From Brasilonema sp. UFV-L1 (lineage in GTDB: Bacteria; Cyanobacteriota; Cyanobacteriia; Cyanobacteriales; Nostocaceae), in assembly GCF_012912105.1 (NCBI RefSeq), contig NZ_QMEA01000017.1:34853-98852 (forward strand): 64,000 nt of DNA, written 5' to 3'. The notes under the pieces were generated by a model. That model was not told where the DNA came from, ran no database searches, and was given only the letters and a program-made list of their open reading frames with translations. A program made the position numbers and the translations under genes. Of the stretch, positions 18,985-26,405 are shown piece after piece. Every line of letters starts with the position of its first letter. Within the stretch, counting starts at the first letter, position 1.

Positions 18985-19926
18985 TTATCCTAAACGACTC
19001 ATTGCTTCAGCAACTAGCTTCGAGACAAAAGGCAAAATTTCGCGGTTCTTCGCATTCGCTTTACCTTCAGTAAATACAACCAGCAGGTAGGGGCGTTTAT
19101 TTGGTAACTCTATATAAGCAGCATCATGGCGAACTTGACTTGTCCAACCTGCTTTTGACCAAATTTGTGCTTCTTGAGGAAGCGCACCACCCAAAAAGCC
19201 TGTCACTTGATTTTCTTCAACATCTTTTAGCAAGTCATTCGGATCAAGACTACGTTTCATCAAAGCCATCATGGTTTGCGATCGCCCACTAGACACCGCC
19301 ACACCACCAATAATACTATGTAACAACCTGGCGGTCGCATTTGTCGTTAGCATGTTACGATTGTCTAGCAACTCTCCGACAAAAGCTCGTTCACGCCCAT
19401 AAGGACCATCACACCAGGTTTTTTGGCAAACATTTATCGTTTCCATTTCCGCCCACCCAAGAGATTGGAAATAGCGGTTAACAATGTTACGCTGCTGCTT
19501 CCAAGTTTCAAATGGTCCTGGTGTTAATTCTGGCCCAGAAGTGGTTCCACTGAGGATATCTACTACTAAACTCGTCGCATCATTGCTAGAGTCAACAATC
19601 ATATCCCGCACAGCCCTTTCCAACTCTTTGGAAGTTGAAACCATTCCTTTCTCCAGCCATTCGTTGACTGCGACCAGATAATATAATTTTACCACACTTG
19701 CAGGGTAAATTCGCTCGACTCCACGATAAGTGAAACCACGGATTGGATAATTCCAAAAAGCATCTGGAGTTAAAGCACCACCAGTATTTACGAGGACAGG
19801 CGGATCGTAGACAATCCAAGTGAGAGCAATTTGGTTGCGGGCTAAAGTGGGAAATGCAGCCCAGGTTGCTTCTAAAATGCCTAACCCAAGATTTTCAAGT
19901 TGTTCGTCTTTATTAAAGAAATTCAT
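18985..19926 (-). CDS. Class A beta-lactamase-like serine hydrolase
   Basis: Penicillin-binding-protein/beta-lactamase fold, 313 residues. The active-site Ser-x-x-Lys is in YPASVVKLYYL, the S-x-N motif in VDSSNDATSL, and the third motif is KAG (WSKAGW) instead of KTG. I could not find the class A E166 motif (ExxLN), which argues against efficient beta-lactam hydrolysis and for a peptidoglycan- or ester-directed role. No obvious signal peptide, which is unusual for the family. Its start is only 13 bases from that of the divergent NlpC/P60 gene, suggesting shared control. Confidence 0.8.
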   Translation of the reverse strand: MNFFNKDEQLENLGLGILEATWAAFPTLARNQIALTWIVYDPPVLVNTGGALTPDAFWNYPIRGFTYRGVERIYPASVVKLYYLVAVNEWLEKGMVSTSKELERAVRDMIVDSSNDATSLVVDILSGTTSGPELTPGPFETWKQQRNIVNRYFQSLGWAEMETINVCQKTWCDGPYGRERAFVGELLDNRNMLTTNATARLLHSIIGGVAVSSGRSQTMMALMKRSLDPNDLLKDVEENQVTGFLGGALPQEAQIWSKAGWTSQVRHDAAYIELPNKRPYLLVVFTEGKANAKNREILPFVSKLVAEAMSRLG

Positions 19927-19939
19927 TGTTGTTTCACCG

Positions 19940-20644
19940 ATGTCCTCTCATCTAGAATCAAAAATCCAAACTCTCAAATCGGGTGAGTACCAATGCCTAG
20001 GTAACCTGAATATTTATGATTCTCCCAGTTGTCAGCGACTAGCAACTCAAGCTGCAACTGGGCGACATTTATGGGTAACATCAAACTATCAGGATTGGGC
20101 AGTTGAGGTGTGTTTGTGTGAAGATGACTATCCAGGATGGCTGTCACTATCCGACTTGGGTTTGTTACAATCATGCACTGTAGCTTATAAAGCGAAAACA
20201 TTTTCTGAATCAGAAATAAAAAAACGGCTACCAGAGGTGATTGGGTTTACCCAAAAAGCTATGCAACAACCAAATTATTACCTCTGGGGTGGTACAGTCG
20301 GACCAAATTATGACTGTTCAGGATTGATGCAAGCCGCGTTCGCCTCAGTAGAGATTCGCATACCCAGAGATGCTTATCAACAAGAAGCTTTTACCCAAGC
20401 AATTTCTATCCTAGAATTACAACCAGGTGACCTTGTGTTCTTCGGAACTTCCCAAAAAGCAACTCATGTGGGACTCTATTTGGGAGATGGCTGCTATATC
20501 CATAGTTCTGGCAAAGAAATAGGGCGTAATGGAATTGGCATTGACCGTCTTTCGGAACAAGGAGATCAGGTTAGTCAGTCATATTATCAGCAACTGCGCG
20601 GTGCTGGAAGAGTGGTGAGAAGTTATGAACCACAAAGACTCTAA
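19940..20644 (+). CDS. NlpC/P60 family cell-wall endopeptidase
   Basis: Cleaves gamma-D-glutamyl to diamino-acid bonds in peptidoglycan stem peptides. The N-terminal 80 or so residues form SH3-like modules. The C-terminal catalytic domain has the Cys nucleophile in NYDCSGLMQAAF and the His in KATHVGLYLGDGCYIH. Domain order and length (234 residues) match the structurally characterised Nostoc/Anabaena enzymes of this family. ATG at 19940 is used; the frame extends upstream to 19820, but that would lie inside the divergent beta-lactamase-like gene. Confidence 0.9.
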   Translation: MSSHLESKIQTLKSGEYQCLGNLNIYDSPSCQRLATQAATGRHLWVTSNYQDWAVEVCLCEDDYPGWLSLSDLGLLQSCTVAYKAKTFSESEIKKRLPEVIGFTQKAMQQPNYYLWGGTVGPNYDCSGLMQAAFASVEIRIPRDAYQQEAFTQAISILELQPGDLVFFGTSQKATHVGLYLGDGCYIHSSGKEIGRNGIGIDRLSEQGDQVSQSYYQQLRGAGRVVRSYEPQRL

Positions 20645-20659
20645 GGACTAAGGAAAAAC

Positions 20660-21685
20660 ATGAGGAGTGGACTGCTTATTAATGGGCTAGCTGGGCAAAA
20701 TGATGCAATATCATCAGTTGTCCCAGATGTTTCGGTTGTCGTACCTGTACATAATGAAGTGGAAAGTCTGCCTCACTTGCTTGAGGCGATCGCCTTCACC
20801 TTTTCTACAACTGAGTTGAGTTATGAAATCATCTGCGTGGATGATGGTTCTACAGATGGTTCAACACAGTTACTCAAAGAACAAGCGCAAATCCGCAATG
20901 ATTTAAAAGCGGTGATTTTGCGTCGCAATTATGGTCAAACTGCAGCGATGGCTGCTGGGTTTAACTATGCGATCGGTAAAGCGATTGTCACTTTAGATGC
21001 TGATTTGCAAAATGACCCTGCTGATATCCCCATGCTACTGGCAAAGCTGGAGGAAGGCTACGATTTAGTCAGCGGTTGGCGAAAAAATCGGCAAGATGGT
21101 GCAGTGAATCGCTTACTTCCTTCTAAAATTGCCAACTGGTTAATTAGGCGAACCACAAGCGTGTATATTCATGACTATGGTTGTTCCCTCAAAGCTTACC
21201 GCGCCGAACTCGTGGCAGATATGAATCTTTATGGAGAACTGCACCGCTTTCTTCCCGCCTTAGCGTATATTGAAGGAGCTAGAATTACAGAAATGCCCGT
21301 GCGTCATCACGCCCGTCGCTTTGGTCGTAGCAAATATGGGATATGGCGGACGTTCCGAGTGTTAATGGATTTGTTAACAATTTTGTTTATGAAAAAATTC
21401 CTCACACGCCCGATGCACGTTTTTGGGTTGTGGGGCTTAATTGCAATGGCTTGTGGTGGGGCGATTGGAATTTACTTGACCTTTGTTAAATTTGCTTTTC
21501 ATCAGGATATAGGCGATCGCCCGCTCTTAATTTTAGCAGTTCTTTTGCTTGTGACTGGGGTACAGTTGTTTTGCTTCGGTCTTTTAGCTGAGTTACTGAT
21601 GCGTACTTATCATGAGTCTCAAGGACGCCCCATCTATCGCGTGCGCGAGGTTGTTGGAGAAAAAGGAGTTTCTCCACCGAGATAA
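20660..21685 (+). CDS. Glycosyltransferase family 2, dolichol-phosphate mannose synthase / GtrB-like
   Basis: 341 residues: a GT-A domain (VSVVVPVHNEVESLPHLLEA, ICVDDGSTDGS, TLDADLQNDP) and two C-terminal membrane segments, as in GtrB/ArnC-type enzymes that load a sugar onto undecaprenyl phosphate. The product would be used by a periplasmic-side glycosyltransferase, which is not seen nearby. Starts 15 bases after the NlpC/P60 gene, so they probably form an operon. Contains two HIP1 octamers. Confidence 0.88.
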   Translation: MRSGLLINGLAGQNDAISSVVPDVSVVVPVHNEVESLPHLLEAIAFTFSTTELSYEIICVDDGSTDGSTQLLKEQAQIRNDLKAVILRRNYGQTAAMAAGFNYAIGKAIVTLDADLQNDPADIPMLLAKLEEGYDLVSGWRKNRQDGAVNRLLPSKIANWLIRRTTSVYIHDYGCSLKAYRAELVADMNLYGELHRFLPALAYIEGARITEMPVRHHARRFGRSKYGIWRTFRVLMDLLTILFMKKFLTRPMHVFGLWGLIAMACGGAIGIYLTFVKFAFHQDIGDRPLLILAVLLLVTGVQLFCFGLLAELLMRTYHESQGRPIYRVREVVGEKGVSPPR

Positions 21686-21842
21686 AAGTTGTTGCGTTAC
21701 ATACTTACGGAATGAATTGAGATTTTTGCTCAAAGCTAAATGCATCTTCTTTGCGACGTCAGTCGCACGTCACTCGCTAGCCCCGCTCGGGGGCGCTACG
21801 CAAACGCTCAAATTCAAAATTCACGCATTCGCTCATTCAAAA

Positions 21843-22118
21843 TTAAGACAATCGGTGGGGGACGCATTTATCGTGACAAAACGGGCAAGCCTTATCCTCA
21901 TCTAACCACTCGGCAAGCTCATCGACACACAACTCGTCAACCCACCTTCTAATCTGCTCACTTGGGGTTTTCTTCCCGTTAAAGGATAATTGAGCCAGGT
22001 CTCTGACTCTAGGGCAAACGCACCTTAAAGCCCAAATTCCGTAGGTGGGAGCGTAATTCTCTTTAAGATGAGATGTAGATGCAGCTGATGTCATGATTGC
22101 TTTAGGCTGAAAAGCCAT
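21843..22118 (-). CDS. Small Cys-rich hypothetical protein
   Basis: 91 residues, unrecognised. Contains CVCP near the middle and a CPFCHDKC cluster at the C-terminus that could bind zinc or another metal. The frame overlaps shorter frames on the other strand and I see no strong ribosome binding site, so whether it is expressed is uncertain. It follows the 128-residue unknown gene at 22164 on the same strand and could end that operon. Confidence 0.35.
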   Translation of the reverse strand: MAFQPKAIMTSAASTSHLKENYAPTYGIWALRCVCPRVRDLAQLSFNGKKTPSEQIRRWVDELCVDELAEWLDEDKACPFCHDKCVPHRLS

Positions 22119-22163
22119 TAGATATTGCTACAATATCTTGTCGATGCTCAGTTTCTACCGACT

Positions 22164-22550
22164 TCACCGACTTTGAAAATCTTCATCATCTGATTCATCA
22201 TCTGATATTTCATCCACCTCCATTTCCCACGGTTTTCCCTTGTCAGGTGGAGGACAGATGTGGATTTTGGCGTTGTTGGAAAACTGTTTTAACCTTTTGA
22301 CAAGATGTGGAATAGCATTGGCGAGATGCCAGTAACTTTCTATGTCATAGCAAATAATGACTAGTGTTAATAAGCCAGCATTCGTTTTGAAATACCAATG
22401 ACAATTCGATAATAAAACCCGCGTAATTGGACCACAAACTTGGTAAAAGCGTTGGCAAGTAGCCTCCTCTAGTTGTCTGTAGAATATTTCATCAAGCAAG
22501 GTTGCTCTTACTGGAGGCAAATCATCTGGAGGAAGAGAGGATTTATTCAT
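22164..22550 (-). CDS. Hypothetical protein with acidic C-terminus
   Basis: 128 residues, unrecognised. The central part alternates hydrophobic stretches ([13 protein letters not shown]) and helices ([15 protein letters not shown]). The tail is strongly acidic ([12 protein letters not shown]). Located 30 bases after the luciferase-like monooxygenase gene, with an AAGGG-type site before the ATG, so it is probably co-transcribed. The acidic tail suggests a protein-binding role, but this is speculation. Confidence 0.55.
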   Translation of the reverse strand: MNKSSLPPDDLPPVRATLLDEIFYRQLEEATCQRFYQVCGPITRVLLSNCHWYFKTNAGLLTLVIICYDIESYWHLANAIPHLVKRLKQFSNNAKIHICPPPDKGKPWEMEVDEISDDESDDEDFQSR

Positions 22551-22580
22551 AACAAAAACCCTTTTTAGTTCGGGAATAAT

Positions 22581-23588
22581 TCACACATAACTTTGTACCT
22601 CCTGGGTATAGCGCGTCAAAGTTTCAAGATTCTTTTGCAAATTCAACGAAGCAGGTTTCAATGCCAAAGTCTTTAAATTTAGTTCATCCTGAAACCGTTT
22701 GATTTTGTCACAGCAACTGACAACATCACCAATGATTGAATTTTCTAGCAATTGGTCTTCATCAAAAGCGCTTTTTTGACCATTATTCGCTTGGAGATGT
22801 TGACTGTTATTGCCATACTTTTGTGCTTTTTGACTCAACGCCTTCATTCTTTGACTAAAAGTGCGAATAAAAGGTAGAGCTTCACTCACCGCCTCATCAT
22901 ATGTACGAGCCACAAAAAAGAATCGTACCACCATGAACTTATCAGAGCCACTGGGATTAATAGCACGGTATTTAGTAATATTACTCTTGAGTCTATCGAG
23001 AGTAAACGGTGCTCCACCCATCAAGCCAAAAGAATTCAAAGCTGCAAACCCAATAGCTTCTTCATCACTAGTAGCCACATACACTGGAATTTGTTTTTGC
23101 AGAGGTTTCGGGTAAATTGAGACGCGATCGCACTGATAGTACTTGCCAAGAAACGACACATCAGTGTGATACAATAGTTTATGAATCAGCATCATAGCCT
23201 CTAGCGTCTTAGCACGGGATTCACTCATGGGAGTGTTAAAGTGCTTATTTTGTTCAGGGAATGGACCACCTTTAGCAATACCTATAGCAAGTCGCCCATT
23301 GCAAAGATTATCCAGTGTAGCGATATCTTCTGCAACAAGAATTGGATCATGAAATGCCAAAAGCACAGCCGCTGAACCTAAGCGAATAGTAGAAGTCACG
23401 CCCGCCAAGTGTGCAATTAACACCAAAATTGATGGGCTAACACTGAAATCACTAAAATGATGCTCACTCACCCAAGCTTCTTCAAAGCCCAAACTTTCTA
23501 CGTGTTTTACCAGCGCCACTTGTTCTAGAATGGCGCGACGGGCATCAGAGCGATAATTCTCATAATTGCAAAAAAGTCCTGTTTTCAT
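22581..23588 (-). CDS. Luciferase-like monooxygenase (LLM class, flavin-dependent)
   Basis: 335 residues of the bacterial luciferase superfamily, TIM-barrel enzymes that use reduced FMN or F420. Family features are the N-terminal MKTGLFCNYENY strand, FEEAWVSEHHFSDFSVSPS, RLGSAAVLLAFHDPILVAED and NGRLAIGIAKGG. AAGGAAG precedes the ATG by seven bases. The substrate is not predictable; relatives oxidise aldehydes, alkanesulfonates or secondary metabolites. It lies between genes of unknown function on the same strand, about 245 bases after the 23833 gene. Confidence 0.87.
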   Translation of the reverse strand: MKTGLFCNYENYRSDARRAILEQVALVKHVESLGFEEAWVSEHHFSDFSVSPSILVLIAHLAGVTSTIRLGSAAVLLAFHDPILVAEDIATLDNLCNGRLAIGIAKGGPFPEQNKHFNTPMSESRAKTLEAMMLIHKLLYHTDVSFLGKYYQCDRVSIYPKPLQKQIPVYVATSDEEAIGFAALNSFGLMGGAPFTLDRLKSNITKYRAINPSGSDKFMVVRFFFVARTYDEAVSEALPFIRTFSQRMKALSQKAQKYGNNSQHLQANNGQKSAFDEDQLLENSIIGDVVSCCDKIKRFQDELNLKTLALKPASLNLQKNLETLTRYTQEVQSYV

Positions 23589-23832
23589 GACACACTTCCT
23601 TTGTCCTATATGATGCAGCGCAGCTCCTCCGCAGGAGGCACAAAATTATCAATTCAAAAAAAGAATAAACTCTTTTTTTTTGAATGAGCGCATTTTGAGA
23701 GAAGTTAGAGCGGAGGAAACCTCCGATTTAATCTATGCCCTCCCTTGCCCGCTGCGCGTGCCGTAAGGCGTGGCAAGAGCCATAGGGCGGTGATGCGTGA
23801 ATTCTCCAGAGGGGTTGAGGCTGCGCAAAATT

Positions 23833-24198
23833 TTACGTGTAAGACTTCGTGACAATCCATTGCAGTTCTAACCACAAGTAGGGATTGTTCTGCTTAAGCT
23901 TCGATTTAGGATCGTGCAATAGGGATGTAGCATTTAGGCAAACAACCTCAGTTAATCCCACAAAGAAAGCGACTTCTCTAAAGACAGAAATTTGTGCTTT
24001 GACAGCAGCAATCATGTTTTTAGGACAATAAATTGCAATGTAAGGCAGGAAGTGAACACTCTGTTGTCCCCAGAAAGATTGGATAAGTTTGACATGACAG
24101 TTGTCTAGTAGTTTTCCAACTTCTGGGAACGAGTGATTGATAATTGTTGTGAACTCTTTGACGAGCTCTTGTTCGTACCAACTTGTGTTCGTATTCAT
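23833..24198 (-). CDS. Hypothetical protein, translationally coupled to HsdR-like gene
   Basis: 121 residues from ATG at 24198 (another 13 residues if the upstream Met at 24237 is used). Unrecognised. It looks like a compact alpha/beta protein (HFLPYIAIYCPKNMIAAVKAQ). The chosen ATG overlaps the stop of the preceding gene as ATGA, the usual sign of translational coupling, so the two products probably act together. Confidence 0.6.
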   Translation of the reverse strand: MNTNTSWYEQELVKEFTTIINHSFPEVGKLLDNCHVKLIQSFWGQQSVHFLPYIAIYCPKNMIAAVKAQISVFREVAFFVGLTEVVCLNATSLLHDPKSKLKQNNPYLWLELQWIVTKSYT

Positions 24199-25106
24199 AT
24201 CATCCTTGAGGGACTTTTCGGGTTGTGTATTGTACAAAAAGGGTGACGAAGCAAGTTTTTGCAGATACTCGCCCCGGTTTCCTCAAACACTATGAAGTGC
24301 TGTACTAGTTCTAAGAAACGCCGCTTGTCAAAAATGCCTTGAATCAACACTTCTAGCTCTGTTTCTCCTGCATATGAAAAGTCTTCAATTGTGCGCCAAG
24401 GTAAAAACTCTTGCCACTGGGAAGTTAACGTACCAACTCGTGCCAAATTTTCTACAATCATGACTTGAAAGACGTTGTAGGAAAATAAATTTGGTATTTG
24501 TTGTTGGTACATCTGAAGCCTTTGATAAGCTTTCCAAAATGTCGCTTTTTCATGCCTTGAGTGACTCCAGACAATGACTGCCAAAGGTAACCCATTGATG
24601 AAGACAACAACATCGAGACAGTGACTATGGCATTCCTCGACAATAGTAAACCCATGAATTACTAGCCAGTCGTTGGAGAGTAAATTAGACGAGTCAAGAA
24701 GCCACACTTTGTCGTGGATTATTTGATCACCGTTGTGGTAGACAACATCAACCCCGTCAGTCAAGAGTTTGTGAAAACGACGGTTGTTTTCTAGTAAGTT
24801 AGAACTGTGGGTGCTAATCAGCCCAGATATGACAGTTTCAATGACCTCACATGGAACTTTGGGGTTAATCTGCTTCAAGGCGTTGCGAAGGCAATTAGAC
24901 AAAATGACCTCGGCATCGCTACTACGTTGAGCCTTGTGTCTACCTATCTTAATATCTGCTTCCAGAAAGACGGTGTAACCGATGACCTCAAAGAGGGTAA
25001 GTAAATCTGGCGCTATAGGTGAAGATTTAATGTTAAAGCGTCGGCACAACCTTGTTGTCAGGCGACTCGCTTTGACAGTGGCTATTCGTGACAGTGCGGG
25101 ATTCAT
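24195..25106 (-). CDS. HsdR_N-like protein without nuclease motif or helicase domains
   Basis: About 303 residues resembling only the N-terminal part of type I restriction subunit HsdR. The order of motifs is clear: ENNRRFHKLLTDGVDVVY, DWLVIHGFTIVEE, LDVVVFINGLPLAVIV, FWKAYQRLQMYQQQIPNLFSYN, LPWRTIED and IFDKRRFLELVQHFIVFEE. In active HsdR the strand after NGLPLAVI reads E-L-K; here it reads V-W-S, so the PD-(D/E)xK catalytic pair is lost. The SF2 helicase domains are absent and no hsdM or hsdS is nearby. The start is uncertain: ATG 25106 is used, and a GTG at 25214 would add 36 residues of less typical sequence. Confidence 0.72.
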   Translation of the reverse strand: MNPALSRIATVKASRLTTRLCRRFNIKSSPIAPDLLTLFEVIGYTVFLEADIKIGRHKAQRSSDAEVILSNCLRNALKQINPKVPCEVIETVISGLISTHSSNLLENNRRFHKLLTDGVDVVYHNGDQIIHDKVWLLDSSNLLSNDWLVIHGFTIVEECHSHCLDVVVFINGLPLAVIVWSHSRHEKATFWKAYQRLQMYQQQIPNLFSYNVFQVMIVENLARVGTLTSQWQEFLPWRTIEDFSYAGETELEVLIQGIFDKRRFLELVQHFIVFEETGASICKNLLRHPFCTIHNPKSPSRMI

Positions 25107-25270
25107 GCTTAGCAACAGACCTAGTTTTGAGTGACCGCAGAGCTTTCGCCTAACCCAGCAAATCAATGAAAAATTGACAAAATTAGTTGGTATACTCCTC
25201 ACAGGAGATACCACCCCCTAATAACATCAAAGCCTAAATCAATTATCAAAACTGTATAATTCGCTGCAAT

Positions 25271-25287
25271 TACCAACATTTTTGGTA
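25271..25287. promoter_or_regulatory. 17-bp palindrome TACCAA-N5-TTGGTA (copy 1)
   Basis: Perfect dyad with six-base arms and a five-base spacer, in the divergent intergenic region between the HsdR-like gene and the SUOX-like gene at 25551. The half-sites are centred 11 bases apart, one helical turn, as expected for a dimeric helix-turn-helix repressor. Identical arms and spacing recur at 25399 and 31069. Confidence 0.7.
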
Positions 25288-25398
25288 AAACGGTCTGATA
25301 ATTTGTCAAGATGTTTTGTAGAAGTGCTGTAGATTTCTTGTTGAATGTTAATTTTTTTAACTTTGAATTTTCTTTCATTCTTTAGACTCTTAAACTTA

Positions 25399-25415
25399 TA
25401 CCAATTTAATTGGTA
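25399..25415. promoter_or_regulatory. 17-bp palindrome TACCAA-N5-TTGGTA (copy 2)
   Basis: The full sequence is a 17-bp palindrome, since the spacer is also nearly symmetric (TTTAA). It lies 135 bases before the ATG of the SUOX-like gene and 111 bases after copy 1. Confidence 0.72.
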
Positions 25416-25550
25416 AAAAGAAGTTTTTGATTATAAGCTTTCTGGCTGTTTTGTGAACGCGTAGCGGTATGGTATCTCTATTTCCGCCGCAGCAATATAT
25501 ACATGCAGCAAAATTTACCTACATTTTTAACAATTACAGAGGCATGTTTT

Positions 25551-26240
25551 ATGCGTTTTACTCGTCGGATTGCAATTGTGTCCCTAACACTGTCGATATT
25601 AGGGTTTTGGCAAACGACTTTAGCGTTTCCTGGGAATCCTGTTCCCAGGGAATCAGAAAAAACAACAGCTGTGTGGGAAGAAAATGCCTGTCCAGGGGGT
25701 TTGTCCCAGACATTGACCTTGGGTGGTGAAGTCAAAAATCCAACAACTTTTGACTTGCAAAAGCTTATAAATTTGCAACAAGATTTAAAGAAACAAGACC
25801 CAGTAGTCGTGACCGAAGTTACTGTGTCTTTCCAAACAGGATCAGGCCCGAGAACAGAAACATACTACGGAGTTCCTTTATGGGAGTTTATTAATAATGA
25901 GATTTCTTCAGGCGGACTTCAACCTGGTAATTCCGGTCAAAATTCTAAAAACGCTTTCCTGAGACAGTACATTCTTGCTGAAGCCACTGACTGTTATGGA
26001 TCGGTTATAAGTATTGGTGAAATTCACCCCAACTTTGAAGCCAAACAAGTGCTCATTGCATATGCAAAAAAAGCAAGCGATGGTAGTATCCAATATTTGA
26101 CAGATACAGATGAGGGATTTGCTCGTCTGGTGGTGCCTGGTGATAAAGCCGGGGGACGTTATATCAGCAACCTTAGAAACATTTTAGTACTCTCTGCTCC
26201 TGCTTCCCCTTTAAAAGCCAAATATTTCCGGCAACCTTAA
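25551..26240 (+). CDS. Secreted oxidoreductase molybdopterin-binding (SUOX)-fold protein
   Basis: 229 residues with a signal peptide (RRIAIVSLTLSILGFWQTTLA). The rest matches the sulfite-oxidase-type fold: LTLGGEVKNPTTFDLQKLINL, a YYGVPLWEFIN motif, TDCYGSVISIGEI and GFARLVVPGDKAGGRYISNL. The molybdenum-binding Cys of true sulfite oxidases is not evident at the expected place, so this may be a cofactor-free binding protein. ATG 25551 is chosen because AGAGG lies eight bases upstream. It is followed by the TonB receptor on the same strand, and two TACCAA-N5-TTGGTA palindromes precede it. Confidence 0.72.
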   Translation: MRFTRRIAIVSLTLSILGFWQTTLAFPGNPVPRESEKTTAVWEENACPGGLSQTLTLGGEVKNPTTFDLQKLINLQQDLKKQDPVVVTEVTVSFQTGSGPRTETYYGVPLWEFINNEISSGGLQPGNSGQNSKNAFLRQYILAEATDCYGSVISIGEIHPNFEAKQVLIAYAKKASDGSIQYLTDTDEGFARLVVPGDKAGGRYISNLRNILVLSAPASPLKAKYFRQP

Positions 26241-26405
26241 TCCACTTTAAATTCTCTTCTTACAGCTATTTTCAGTTAATTGAACCACAGATTTTCGTAG
26301 GGCACGGCTAGCCTTTGCCCTTACCCGGTAGTTTTTTACTTGAAAAGCGCTGTAAAAGCAGGTAGCACAGATGAATTTAGTCTCCTAATTGGTGTGAGGA
26401 ATAAC

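Noticed and set aside
18985..19926. Antibiotic-resistance beta-lactamase
   Set aside because: The class A general-base motif and the KTG triad are not intact and no signal peptide is evident, so resistance cannot be claimed.
24195..25106. Functional type I restriction system
   Set aside because: No HsdM or HsdS, no helicase domains and no E-x-K nuclease residues.
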